Positions 38,018 to 50,163 of a stretch of DNA of 64,000 nt are shown one piece after another. Location of the stretch: assembly GCF_025118155.1 (NCBI RefSeq), contig NW_026251387.1, positions 620,001 to 684,000 of the forward strand. The letters run 5' to 3'. Numbering within the stretch: position 1 is the first letter of the stretch; every line of letters begins with the position of its first letter. A program made the translations under genes and the position numbers. Below the pieces are notes generated by a model. That model did not search any database and had not been told where the DNA came from. It saw only the letters and a list, made by a program, of their open reading frames with translations. Source of the DNA: Cokeromyces recurvatus (Eukaryota > Mucoromycota > Mucoromycetes > Mucorales > Mucoraceae).

Positions 38018-38649
38018 TTTTTTTTTTTTTTTTTTTTTGGTAATGAGCATGTAGCGACAAAATAAATGCGCAATATTGCCCGAACCAGTTATAGAGGGGA
38101 AATAAAGAATAAAAACCTTCCTAGAGGACAAGAAGGGATAAAAGAAAACAGGAAGGAAAAAGAAAAGAGCAGTATTTCGGAATTAAGAGAAAATATAAGG
38201 AGCAAAAAAGCGAAAAAAAGTGAGAAGAAACAATTTAAATACAAACCAGACCAAAGGGACCGGGAAAACACACACTATTACTTGGACAACCAATTCAGTA
38301 TCTTGAGACCAGGATCGACAGGATCAGGAGGAAATTCATCATGAAAGTAATAATCAAGTTCATGTAGGATTGTGTAAAGAATAGGACATAAAGTATACCA
38401 GCTCTTACAATCAGAAGGACAACGAGGCTTATGTAGTGGAAACAAGTTGAGGAGGAATAAGATGGGATCTTTGACCGAAGTAGGCATGTAGAGACGATGA
38501 TGTACATGTAAACACTCAATAGCATGTCGCCGGATCCAATTACGATACGGATGAAAAATACATTTTTTAGGTTTACCACGAACGATATTTGCTAGTTGGT
38601 TATAACAAAAGCTAACTGCATGCGCCCATTTCATACAACAATGAGTCAT
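38018..38649 (-). pseudogene. LINE 3' remnant with poly(A) tail
   Basis: On the minus strand, 38649-38278 reads as the zinc-finger-like C-terminus of the same LINE family as 33990-35040: RRHAIECLHVHHRLYMPTSV, then DPILFLLNLFPLH and VDPGLKILNWLSK before the stop. The 3' UTR then matches the other copy, including a CTTCTTGTCCTCTAGGAAGG hairpin-like segment and CGGGCAATAT. It ends in about 20 T on the plus strand (38018-38038), the element's poly(A) tail. It is strongly 5' truncated, and no RT domain remains. Confidence 0.75.
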
Positions 38650-38901
38650 CTTATTAGCTTAATTATAGTACGTCGTATTTAGATTGATTTCTGTCATGTT
38701 GTTTGGATCAAACATACTTCATTTGCTTATCAGAAAAGAAGATAAAAAAAGAAAGGTTCATATAGTCATTACCGAAAAGTATATGTGTATATATGTACAT
38801 GTAATGAGCTACTTAGTGCAAAGTAGTGTTCGTTATCATAATAAAGAAAGAAAGAAAGAAAGAAAAAGGAGATTAATAAGGGACATTAGAACATCATTTA
38901 C

Positions 38902-39018
38902 CTTCGTTTGCTGATGACTGTCGTTGAGAAATAGGTTGCTCGAGAAAAGAATCAAAAGTTGTTTCTACATTAGAAATAGCTTGCTTAAAATATCTACTCC
39001 TATTTTGAAGTAGTCTCA
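38902..39018 (-). pseudogene. Isolated exon, golgin/TMF-like N-terminus, probably decayed
   Basis: On the minus strand an acceptor-like TTCTTTGGTTCTAG precedes an open segment reading RLLQNRSRYFKQAISNVETT, then FDSFLEQPISQRQSSANE, followed by a donor-like GTAAAT at 38901. A separate frame just upstream reads MSGFFGSS. The FKQAISNVETTFD pattern resembles the N-terminus of golgin/TMF-like coiled-coil proteins, but this is tentative. No further exons were found on either side, and a frame change separates it from a start codon, so it looks like a leftover fragment. Confidence 0.3.
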
Positions 39019-39603
39019 CTAGAACCAAAGAAACCACTCATTATTAAATCATTTAAAAGCTTTATATGAATGGGATTTCAAAAAAAAAGGAAATATGTAT
39101 ACATAAAAGAAATATAAGTTTCAAGAAAATCTGAATTTAAAAGCCTCTTTTTCAATATCTTTAATGGATTGTACTCATCTTAGTTAATTTTTGATAATTT
39201 GATTGTAAAGGAAGAATAATAATCATGATAGTTTCTCTGATAAGATATTAGTTAATAGTTTACATAATCACTACTACACCACATTTTATATTTCCTGTAT
39301 TTTTTATGTCAATTATTTTATAACTTCTTTACTTGTTTTTATACTTCTTAAAGTCAATTTGGAGCAAAAAGATATTTTATAATACAAACAATAGTTAAAG
39401 AAGGCACAAGATTATTAAAAGACGCGTAAAAAAAAGAGATATTTATTTATTTTATTTTTATTTTCATTTTTGTTTCATATATAAAAAAAAGTGAATCCCC
39501 AATTCGTCAACAGTAAAAATAATAATATTTACTGCAGTCCAAAGGTGGCCGCGTGGAGGCTAGGATTCTTTGCACCTTCTTTGTTCTTGTATTTTTTATT
39601 TTT

Positions 39604-39770
39604 ACTAGGAGGTTAGAAAAAACCCATAGCTATCACAATATGTAACGCCCTCTGAATCAACAAGATACCCTACAATGTCCTCCTAATTCAAGGAGGGCAA
39701 GATAGGGTGTCTTGTTGATTCAAAAGGCGTTACATAAGTGATAACCATGAGAAAAAGAATTTCCTCCTAG
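39604..39770. mobile_element. Long foldback element, possible MITE
   Basis: Two imperfect arms of about 75-80 bp fold on each other. The left arm (from CTAGGAGG at 39605 through TATGTAACGCCCTCTGAATC and AACAAGATACCC) is matched by the inverted right arm (GGGTGTCTTGTTGATTC, AAAAGGCGTTACATAAGTG, ending CCTCCTAG at 39770). The loop is short, around AATTCAAGG. There is no coding capacity. It could be a miniature inverted-repeat transposable element, or the source of a hairpin transcript. No obvious short target duplication was seen at the edges. Confidence 0.65.
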
Positions 39771-40440
39771 GGCAGGGAAGAAGAAGAAGAATAAAATAGT
39801 ATTATTTAATGACTTACCTACAAAAGAAATAGTAATAATAAAGAAGAAAAAGAAGAAAAAATAACTTTGAATATCTACTTTTTTATAAGAATAAGGAGGT
39901 CGTTGTTGTAAATTACAGTCACAATCATATGAAATCGATAAGAATATGTGTTACCCCACATTTAATACATGCATACACACACATACACACACAGTTACAT
40001 TATTTAATTTTCTTCCTTTCTTATAAAAAGTAACAATGTGTAGAATAGTAAAATGTTGTCAATTTTATATCTTCTTTATGACTATATGAAATGTATTTAT
40101 GCTAAAGAAAAGTAAAGTAAATAAAATAAATGTCTTTTGTTTTCACTTTTTTGTTTATATTCTCATAAACTTTCTTTTTTCCTATTTAGGCAATTAATAT
40201 GCATCTCATTTGTACAATATACTACTATTTCCTAACAAGGGGTATTTGATAAGTCTAGTCTCCCTTGTGTTGTGCTTAAAATCATTCTTTTACTCACATA
40301 CATCGTTTGCCAAAATGATGTTGTAAAGATTAACAATCTTAGCTTCTTTGATGCATGCTATGAAAACCAGTTTAAGTATTTGTGACTTGCATTCACAGTA
40401 ATATTTTCCACCCCCTTTTAAATACTAAAATATATAAATA

Positions 40441-40661
40441 ATGGATTCCTTGATCCGCTTGTTTAATCAGCTCATGACATCAAGTCTTGAAAAAGCCCGT
40501 CAATTAGGCAAACAAACAATGTGGTGTAGTTAGGTGTTTGGGAGCATAATCCTTCAGCTATTAACTTTTATACACGTCAAGGTTTCTATAAAGTGGGACG
40601 CCATACATTCAAATTAGGTTCACAAGAAGATACAGATCATATCATGATCAAGAAACTTTAG
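40441..40661 (+). pseudogene. GNAT acetyltransferase C-terminal fragment, broken
   Basis: The reading starts after ATG 40441 with LMTSSLEKARQLGKQTMW, meets a stop about 30 codons in, then continues in the +1 frame as GVWEHNPSAINFYTRQGFYK followed by VGRHTFKLGSQEDTDHIM and a TAG at 40661. A-L-x-x-A..G and V-x-E-x-N-x-x-A-x-x-F-Y-x-x-x-G-F are the C-terminal motifs (acetyl-CoA-binding and following) of GNAT N-acetyltransferases. The N-terminal half of the fold is missing and about 5 extra bases break the frame, so it is a relic. Confidence 0.7.
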
Positions 40662-42562
40662 ATTTGCTGTAATATAATTATTATTATTTATTTTATTTAA
40701 CGTACATTAAAATGAACTGGTTCTATTCCAATGATTATAATGGCTGTAAAAGAATCTTATAAAGACTAAAAGGGAGATAAGAAGAATGATATATAATATG
40801 TTACAATATACCAAATATAAAAGAGGAAATATATTTTTATAACAAGCAAAAATTTCCTTTCTTTTTTTTTAAATCTCTACTGTTGCTACATTTTTGCTCA
40901 GGAACAGTATAAATATCTCTTTTTTGTAACAAAGATATCAATTAGAATAATTTGTTCTGATGATGCCTATTTTTTCCTTAAAAAAAATAATAATCCATAG
41001 CAATAATGTTCATATTACTGCTGTCTTCCCTGTATAATTTACAGCTTTTGAAATGTTATCCTTAACCCCTTTTGGCCTTCAAGTTTGTAGGCATTGACAA
41101 GTATTTGATAATATACTACAAGGAACAAGGAACTTATTAGGTAATCCTTTTTTTTTTTTTGATGAGGCAAAATATTAACTTTAAATGTAAAATTGGATAA
41201 AGGAAGAATTGAGATTATTCATTTTGTTTATAGAATATCTTGATAACAATTCAGTAAAATAAAGTAAAAAAAAAAAAGGTTGAATATTCTCAAAAAAGAA
41301 ATATCCTTGCATTTATTACTGTTACAGTGACAGAATTGTTATATTTGTCAATATCTTCTTTTTTTTTTAAAGTAATCGAGAACATTCTTCTTTACACTAG
41401 TTTATAAAGAGATATTGGTTATTATTACAATATTCTTGGTAGAGCTTTTTAAATCTTTATTCTTAAGTAAGCCATAATATAATGTATTATTAGCTAGAGA
41501 AGCTTGCTGTTAATCAATTAAAAGAGTCTGTATAGTATGTTTACTTGTGATTATTTCCTGAGATGTTGATTATGATCAAACATAGCAACTATAGATTTGT
41601 ATCTGTATATGCTTAAAATAAGGCTTTTTAGACACTCTTTTATCTTTCTATAGCTTGAGGACCATAATGATGCCAAGGTACATAATACACATTCATATGT
41701 AAGAATTTATTTCTGATATATGATCTGACTGTAATAGTATTATGCAATAATAACAAAGTTGTGATTACTACTGTTCTACCTGTATCTACTGCCGTTACTT
41801 GGTATAATATAACCATAACACATCATTATTCATACTGCTGCTGCTGCTATAAAAAGAAAAAAAAAAGGAGTCGTTGATGTAGTGCAAAAAACAAGAATAA
41901 ATAAAAAAATTAAGGGTTCATTTGATTTGATGGGGAACCCTTGAAGTGATTCGATTCCACAGCCTAGGCTTGGGCTAAATATGCTGCGAATTCTAGTCAC
42001 TCTCCAAACACCCGTGTTACTTCCATCAGAAATAGAGGATACACATAGGGCTACGTTTACTATAAACACCCCACTTATACCACCGCTGCCATTTATAATA
42101 ATAGGTACAACGTACAACTACAATACTACTACCAACACATCCTTACTCATGTTAATAATCACTACCTATTACTACTACCACTACTACTAGTACTACTACT
42201 TTGACTTGCTTTCGTTTTTTTTTTTAATTCCAATCTAATGTCAAACTGTCACCACTACTGGATCTGCCTCATGTCTACAAAATAAGCTATTTAGACCAGG
42301 ACTTGAATGTATATGCCTGTGCATATAAGCATGTATAACTAGAAGAATATATAATCTAGCTTTTAAATACATCATGTTTTTTAAAATAAAACTGAACAAA
42401 AAAAAAAAAACAACAGTAACATAATAACACTTATTCTAAATCATATAACACGCTTTTACAGCAATATACTTTCATTATTTATATACTCTTTTTTTTCTTT
42501 TCTTTTCTTCAAATTTTATTTATGTGAATATTAGTCTTTAAGTCAAGAGTTTGCTTTTTTTT
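40662..42562. other. Gene-poor AT-rich spacer with a GC-richer patch
   Basis: No gene was recognised. Most of it is AT-rich with short homopolymers. A less AT-rich patch at about 41920-42115 contrasts with its surroundings and is open on both strands for about 90 codons, but neither translation resembles a known family. An ACT/CTACTA trinucleotide repeat lies at about 42160-42200. Confidence 0.4.
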
Positions 42563-44950
42563 TTATAATTCAATGAAAGCATTTTTGTATTTTCTATCAA
42601 TTTGGAATTCTTCAAGATAATCACTAAAAGCGATTTTAATTTGGAAAATTGCCTCACGTAAAGCTATAATAAACGTTATTATCATTATTACATTTATATT
42701 TATATCTATATATATGTATGTATATCTATTACCTCTAAGCACAGCATGAGCTTCATCAACAGCCATATCTTCCTTTACCAATTCACTGTATTTTGTAGGA
42801 GGAGATCTCAAATATCTCTCAATATCGACTAAACATCCCAATAAAGTATTTAAAACATGAGAAAGATCATTCTGCACATATCCAAAAGGATCTTCTTTCA
42901 AAGAGGAGGCAGCTAGACTACCAAGTGCTTGAACCGCCCAAATAACGAGTTGATATTTATTGAACACACTTTGAATACGACGTCTTACTGTCTCTCCATA
43001 AATACCTTTAAGATATCCAACATAGCCTACTTGCACCTCAATTTCTTTCAACATCTTTATGATTTGACTTTGACTAATGGCTTCCCATTTCTTTTGAGTA
43101 AACATTTGAGCTCTGGGAATTGTGGAAGTAGAAACTTCTTCAGCTTGTTCTGCTACATTGGAGAAAATAGCGCCCGTTCTATCATCTAAGCGAGAAAAGT
43201 TCTTTCTTTGAGTTGCGAAAATATTTCCTTCTGAATATTCTAATCTATTATATGCTTGTTGTTGTTGAATAGGCTTATCAATAGGTGTAGGTGGAGTAAC
43301 TAAAAATAAAATAAGTATTCCGTTTTTTTTTCTCCTATAATGGAATTAAGATTTACATACCTGGTTGAACACCATTATATTCTACATCAATCTTTGCTCT
43401 TAATTCATCAATCACCTTAATGCATTCAGTCATAATTTTATACCAAGCATTATCCTTCAAATCTTTTCCAATACAACGGAATAACTCGACGCGTTTTTCA
43501 GGATACTTACAAGCAAGGACAGCAAGTTCCGAGAATGCAGCCACTTGAGCATTAGGTTTACTTTCAGATAGACCATGAATAAGACAATCAAATTGATTAG
43601 AATAAGCATTTGTTACTGGGAAAGTCTAGTTAAAAAAAAAAGGTGTAAGATATCCTATTTCTTTACAAATCGAAAATACTTACAATAGCATAGACAGCAT
43701 CATATAAACGGTTGGCGGTCTTAAATACACACATTGTAACAGTACCAGCCATGATTAAACGAAGAAAAAGATGAAGATCAATCCAACGGAAGCCTACAAT
43801 AGGTGAATCTAATACTCTATAAAAGAAAATAAAGAAGAGGTTTAATAGATATGATCTATTAGTATGCATTAAGACTTACTTGTTATAAAAACCAAAGAAT
43901 CGAGCAGCATAATAATAAATTGACCCATTACAGATAATGAATGTAACGTAGGTATTTCTAAATGAATAAATGGCTCTTTTGGCAGAATTATAAAGTATCG
44001 AAGCAATACTACTCTTAAATTCATATTGAAAAGGTTGCTAATAAAAAAAAAAGCTGTTTAATTATTTCGTTATATAGAATACTTTTCTCTCTAACCTGAA
44101 CATTATTGATCTTAATAATGTACGACTTTTCAGCTAGATAATGATAAGTGTAGTTGAAAGCTAGAATGATACAATAAAGTGTTATGAAAATATTTTCTTG
44201 ATTCAATTGACGTGCACCAAAATAATGTCTATTTATAATAACAAAAAAAAAGCAAATTAAGTTTATAATATAAATAGAATGCATTGTTGAATTCTTTACC
44301 CTGGAGGCTGTATAAGGAAAGAAGAAGTATATGTTTCATTCAAAATCCAGTAAAAATAAGAACGAATAATAACAAGAGAAAGAACACTATGAATTGCGAA
44401 AAGAATCCAATTGTCAAAAGAAGTCCATGTTGCTATTATTTCAGCAAGATAACTGGGATATACTGGCTCAAAAACTATTATAATATACGTTAATATTTTA
44501 CGTCTAGATTATGTTGGTTCATTTTATGTAGTTGTTTTTTTATTTTATTTTATTTTATTTTTACCTGTGAACATCATATTGCGTATAAATGATAAAATTA
44601 AACCAGTAAAGAAAAGTAACAAAGAAAAAAATAATGTAGACCATGAAAAGACAATGGTATCTAGAAAAAAGAAAAAAAAAAAGATAATTTGTAAGTTAAG
44701 GATTATTTTTTTTTTTCTCTAGTTAATTAATATAATATATAGGATCATGCGTACAAAAACTGAATGTGAATCTTGCTTGAAATAAAATCGAAAAAAAAAG
44801 TGAAGAAAGATAAAGTGTAATTAAATAACGTTTATTGTATCGTTCCATCGCTGAAAGGTAAGCATCTTTATAAGAATTACAGCTTTTCTTATTATTATTT
44901 ACAATAGTTGTAGCCCCTGTCGGTGGCTTTGATGATGCAAATCGCAACAT
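42563..44950 (-). CDS. NDC1: Nuclear pore membrane protein Ndc1
   Basis: Ndc1 anchors nuclear pores, and in fungi spindle pole bodies, in the nuclear envelope. The start is at 44950-44948 (MLRFASSKPPTGAT) and the stop at 42565-42563, with about ten exons. The N-terminal half has several hydrophobic segments interrupted by introns (YLITLYLSSLFFSIL; later HYLAEKSYIIKINN), consistent with the six-helix membrane domain. The C-terminal cytosolic domain carries VTMCVFKTANRLYDAVYAI, LAFSELAVLACKYPEKRVELF and NAWYKIMTECIKVIDELRAK, the pattern of the Ndc1/Nup family. The last exons (QVGYVGYLKGIYGETVRRRI; AVQALGSLAASSLKEDPFGY; LNTLLGCLVDIERYL) also fit. Some N-terminal exon borders are uncertain. Confidence 0.75.
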
Positions 44951-45715
44951 TTAAACAACTTGAACAATCTTTAGAAGACACGTCGTTTGAATAAATTCCC
45001 TCTTTTTTATATATCCATTTATTTATGGCCGTTTGCTCGATCATTTTAACAAGTCACAAAAAATAGTTTTTTTTTTCCACTGGACCAGAAAAGAAATGAT
45101 TGGCTAAAGTTCATAAACAATATTTTAATACGATTTAAATGTTTTGTGCACATAGTATATTGTTCGGGTCAGATCAAAAAGATGCAAAAAAATAAAATAA
45201 GACAAAGGTTGATATAAATTGCAGACAAGCAAAAGAGATGAAGTTAGTTCAACTGGAAATAACATGTATAAAGAACGAATCCTTTAGTTATAAGAAAGGA
45301 TAACTAATAAAATAGACATGCAGTATTACTTTTTATTGAATGTGATTATATCAAATTATAAACAGATAGTGTTAGTGCTTTTATTTCTTTATTTCTTTCA
45401 CTCATTAATAGTGGTACAGTGCATCAATAAGCTGCTTCAAAGAACAATCCACCCAACTAGTAACTGTCAATAAAGTATTTTCCTTCCTTTTTAATGATAT
45501 AATAATACTAACTTTACTCAAGGGAATTTCTTGGTATCTCGTATATTTGTTACAAACTCTTATGTACTATGCTTCAAACTTATACATATTTATATATATT
45601 TATATATATATATATTTTTTATTCTGGAGTGTGTCGCACTATTTTCTGGAAATAGTAGTGCATGTATGTAAAAATAAATAAATAAATAAATAATGTACAC
45701 AGCAATTTTATACAG
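44951..45715. other. Spacer upstream of NDC1, no gene seen
   Basis: 765 bp, AT-rich, with an ATATAT block at about 45586-45616 and an AAAT repeat at 45671-45693 just beyond the end of the next minus-strand gene. It contains the NDC1 promoter. Nothing else recognised. Confidence 0.4.
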
Positions 45716-48189
45716 TTAAGAAGATCCCTTAAAAGTTGCTTTTAACTGTCTCATAAACTCTTTGCCTTCTGTTATAATATCCATACAAGGATGCTCAATA
45801 GGTACCCATTCAACCGTCCAAGGTTCTCCATCTTTAAAATTTAATATTTCATTCCAATCGTCAAATAAAGGCGTATTATCTAAAGGAATGTTACGACCCG
45901 TCTTGGTCGTGATTTTTGTTACACGTCTAGTCTGATAGGATGCTACAATATGAATTCGCTCTGCTAATAATTTTCCAGTATCTGTCGGATGAATACGAAT
46001 CCATACTCGTTGTTCAGGATTTATACTTGCTACTGTTATATGACGATCCTCTTCTGAAGCTATATATACAACAATAAATATCTAAATAATCAACATTATT
46101 TTATCCTTACTTGTCTTTGGTAATTTAGGTAAATTTTTATTTACAAGTCGCTCCTCTTCTTTAAAATAACCATAGTCTGTTGCAGGTACAGCTAAAAAAA
46201 AAAAAAAAAAAAAGCAAGATTAGAGCCTACATCCATCAGGTATTTATCTATTTTTACCAATTTGCTTCTGATAATATGAATTATCAACGGCAGAAAAATT
46301 ATTTAAAGGTGGCGCACCTGCTCTTAACATATTAGTCGGATATACTTTTTGTTGTTGTAATTCTTCTCCTTCTCTTAGATGCTGCTGTTGTTGTTGTTGT
46401 TGTTGTACATCAAGATAAGAATTAGTGTAAAATGGAGTCATCACTGCTGGAGACGATGTAGTTGTATAATAATAATGGGGTCTATTATAATTCTCAATTT
46501 CTTCACTTTCTTTTTCCATATATGCATGTGGTCTTTCTAGTTCTTCGTTTTCTTCTTGAACTTTCTCGTCCTTTTTTGTACATAGAGTTGGATCTAAAAT
46601 TTCAATGGTAGTAGTGGCTGAATTATTTACAGGCTTTTCCTTATTCTTTTTTATAGGAGGATCATTATCCTTCAAAATAGTGGCTGTAGTAGCAGTGGAT
46701 TCTTTTGATATTTGCATAACAGCAAAATTATCTGCAAATGGGTCAACAGCTGTATCTTCCCAATCCGATTCATCTGAGCTATCTTCTTGTGTTTCCAGTT
46801 GAGCTTCACTGTCTTTGTTATTTGGTTTATCGTACAGCTTATCTTCCTCTTTCTCTTCTTGCTCTTCTTCACCATGAATAACTGTGGATGGAATGGGTGT
46901 TGGAGGACGAGGAGGAATATATTTTGATTTGTTAGATGTTGTGTCTTGGCTGCTACTATTATTATTATTATTATTAATTGAAGTTGATGTCTCTATTTCT
47001 TCATCAGGCTTTAATGATAACATAGAATCTGTATATAAAGATTTGTTCCCATGCGAATTTGATGCTTTCGGTGAACTGTGATTTAAAAGGGTAGTGTTAT
47101 AAAAAGTAGATAACTCCGAGGGGGGGATGGATTGTGGTTCAAAAGATATGGGCTGTTGAGGATATGAAGCATGCTGAATCACATTATTTTTATTGATCTG
47201 CTGAGGTAAGCTAGTAGTAGCAGCATGATGAATAGGCATATTAGCATAAGAAGTAGGAGTAGGAGTAGAATGAAAAGTAGCATTATTGATAGGTAATTCT
47301 TGTTGAGAGGAGGGGGAGGAGTAGTAAGGTGATGGTGAATCGTATTTGGGTATAATCATAGGTGCCAATGCAGATGGTGCGCTTTGATGATGAATAGGCT
47401 GTGGTCGTTGTTGACCAAGTGGTAATAAGATAGGCTCAGTTGGAACAGAAGAAGAAGAAGATATTCTTGAAGGACGATTTAAATCACTAATAATAGGCGA
47501 TGGCGCTGTATAGTTATGTATAATAGGATTTACATCAGTTGGTACAGGCATTTCCATGTGTGTTATAGTTGAAGACTGGCTAGTAGCAGTATTCTCGTAG
47601 TTAGTCATAGGTTGATTATCTTTATAGGCAGGTGATATAGGTGATATTCTAGGCGTTGGTTGGTAGAATATAGAACTAGGCTCAGGTGAAGGAGAAGCAA
47701 CATTAAATTGAAGTTCAGGCTTATAAGTTAAATAAGATTGTTTCTTATTTTGTTGTTGATTTGATTGTCTCGATGGTAATACAGGGGTTGTATTAGCAGA
47801 AGAAAGACCATAGAGAGGTGTAATTGGTGGTGATGGAGTGCTAGTAGAATTGCTCGGTTTTTTTGCAGGTAATGAGCTGGTGCTATTACTATTATCTATA
47901 ATATAAAAAGTCAGACTTCCCTTATAAATAAATAATCCTATTCATTTTTATTACTATTATAAGCGCTTGGTTTTACTGGTAATGGAGGAGGGGATGACAA
48001 AGATGAAGATTGTTGTCGTTCTTCTTCTTCTAATTGTGCCTGCAGTTCCTTGGCAATAGCTTCATCATTAAGCTCTTGTTCTCTTCTTCTCTGACATTCT
48101 AATTCCCATTCCTTTTCTGCTTCCTCTTGTAATCTTTTAACAAGCTTTAACGATTTTTGTTCTTTTCTAGAATCGAATAAATGTCTCAT
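45716..48189 (-). CDS. Large disordered protein with coiled-coil start and conserved C-terminus
   Basis: I do not recognise the family. The start at 48189-48187 begins MRHLFDSRKEQKSLKLVKRL and leads to an acidic helix with DEAIAKELQAQLEEEE, reminiscent of a ubiquitin-interacting motif but not a firm match. The middle is low-complexity: Pro/Ser/Gln-rich, several SP/TP sites, PPPLPVKP (a possible SH3 ligand), nine Gln in a row (about 46381-46405) and acidic runs. The C-terminal about 140 residues are ordered and look conserved (RVWIRIHPTDTGKLLAERIH; ASYQTRRVTKITTKTGRN; TPLFDDWNEILNFKDGEPWT), a mixed beta pattern that could be a small ligand-binding or ubiquitin-like fold. Three or four introns. 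An endocytic or actin scaffold would fit the motifs, as speculation. Confidence 0.65.
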
Positions 48190-48458
48190 GGATTTTTTAT
48201 TAATTCCAATAAAAAAAAAAAAAAAAACTGTTTTATATCTAAAAGTATTTAAGCGGTGTTTAAATTATGTACTTCTTGTAAATTCATATTCTTTTGCTTC
48301 TTGTTCTTGGCAAATGTCAAGGAAAATATGTAACTATAACTATTTTTTGTTAAAAAAAAAGGAGGCTATTGTTAAACAAGCTTAGTACATTTTTTTAAAC
48401 TTTATTGGTTCTATGTTTATTTTCCTTGGCAAGCCAACTAATAATAAATATTTAGAGC

Positions 48459-48460
<2 letters not shown>

Positions 48461-48495
<35 letters not shown>
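48461..48495. repeat. Poly(T) tract, 35 bp, upstream of SLX4-like gene
   Basis: Uninterrupted T run about 120 bp before the ATG at 48613, in the short divergent spacer. Confidence 0.9.
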
Positions 48496-48496
<1 letters not shown>

Positions 48497-48612
48497 GAGA
48501 AAACGTTCTTCCGTACATCAAATTTCGCATCCTTACATCTTCTGAGTTCAATAATTTTTCATCATTATTATAACTACGCATTTCTTCTTCTTCGCCTAAC
48601 ATTACATACACA

Positions 48613-50163
48613 ATGAGCTTAAAAAGACCGATAACAAATAATAATGATTCTAGAAATAAAAGATCCAAGTATGATAGTTTTTCAATTAACTCAATTATTT
48701 TAGAAGAAAAAGAATGTCGGATGTGCAAAAAACAGTATAAGAATCCTATTTCACTCGATGAATGCATAAATTATGAATTACAACCAAAAATATATTTTAG
48801 TTTAGCACTTATTTTGGCAGATCCATTAAAAGAATATCTTCTTTTAGATAATAATGGCTATATATCCCAACTAGCAAAACATACTATTCAACTTGCTAGA
48901 GATCATCTATTAGCTTCCCATGTTCTCAATTTATTAGTTTCTTTATATATAGAAAATTGTAATGCTATTATACCTTTATTTAAAAATTGCAATATTGATG
49001 ATTTACATGAAGAAAGAGAAATAAAATTTATATCAACTTGTTTAAATGATAGCCAGGTAAGAAGTCTTTAGACAAACACATGTCTTATATATATATTAAT
49101 ATAATGTGTATAGGAAGTGACAGTTAACTTAGTTAAGTTGCAAGCGAATAAGAGTTTAAAAATCAATTTAGAATCCATTGTTTTATCTGATATTCGATAT
49201 GCAAGACTTTTACCTCTTTTGTCTATTCTTTATAATAATACTACTGTACGTAAAAATCTATATATATACACACATATATATATCGCTGATTTACAAATTA
49301 AGTATTATATGTATAATGAATAGAAGAATACTCCTACAAATGATTCATTAATTATACTCGATGAGGAAGAAGTTGAAAGTATTAGCTCTTTTTCTTCCGA
49401 TTCATATCAAAATAAGATTACAATCAATGATAATGACGATGAAATAGAAATTATAAATTCTTCCCATCATAATTCTAGTCCATTACCTTTTCCTCTTATT
49501 ACTTTGCAAGATGAAAGTTTTAGTATATGTCAAACATCAAATAAAGACTTGGATCAACCACAGACTTCTCAAGAGGAAGAACAAGTTAAAATTCCAAATT
49601 ATGATGAGCTGTCTACAATTGAATTAAAAGCAAAATTAAAGACATATGGTTATAAAACAAGTAACAATAGAAACCAAATGATTCAAGATCTCAAAAATAT
49701 CTTTACTTCATTATTTAATAACAAAAAAACCAGAGATATCTCATTATCAGCTCAACAATCATATGTCACAGCCAGCACGACTCCCTGTTATAATGATGAG
49801 GAACTAGAATTATCCATTGATACAACTTCTAATGATGATGCTACAAGGACAAGCATCATTCAGCATCTTAGATCAAAGGAAGACATTATGAAAGAAATAT
49901 GGTTATATAATGTAAGTAATCCTATTCCTAACTGCTATATTAGGTTTTGTAATAACATATCCATATATCATAGTCAGTTCCTATTGACAAATGTAATATT
50001 GGATCAAATTATAAAAAGAATGAAATAAAGATGGTTTTAGATGAAGTGGTGAGTCTATTCTGTTCATGATTATGTAATCATATTAATAATACTTTCATAG
50101 GCAGCAAATACGAAGATAATCAAAAAGAAAAAAGGCCCTTCTTCATCAAAGCATTTCTTATAA
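48613..50163 (+). CDS. SLX4: SLX4-like structure-specific endonuclease scaffold
   Basis: Five exons (48613-49056, 49114-49245, 49324-49911, 49974-50048, 50101-50163) keep phase and give 433 residues. The best match is at about 300-335, YDELSTIELKAKLKTYGYKT followed by NNRNQMIQDLKNIF, which is the SLX4 C-terminal SAP-like helix pair that binds Slx1. After it the family expects a second short helix block; the sequence reads IIQHLRSKEDIMKEIWLYNS here. Slx1-Slx4 cuts branched DNA such as Holliday junctions. The N-terminal 150 residues (ECRMCKKQYKNPISLDECIN) have a possible Cys pair and no known domain. Acidic Ser/Asp-rich segments fill the middle. The last two exons are short and their splice sites are inferred from phase. 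Confidence 0.6.

Noticed and set aside
38066..38344. Plus-strand 92-codon charged frame
   Set aside because: It is antisense to the 3' UTR and C-terminus of the LINE remnant; its Lys/Glu/Arg content comes from the pyrimidine-rich UTR.
39540..39576. tRNA-like segment GTGGCCGCGTGGAGGCTAGG
   Set aside because: It recalls part of a tRNA, but no acceptor stem, anticodon arm and T arm can be paired around it on either strand.
41830..42117. Minus-strand 95-codon frame over a GC-richer patch
   Set aside because: No family resemblance, open on both strands, and it ends in Phe and Ala runs from microsatellites; kept only as a noted patch.
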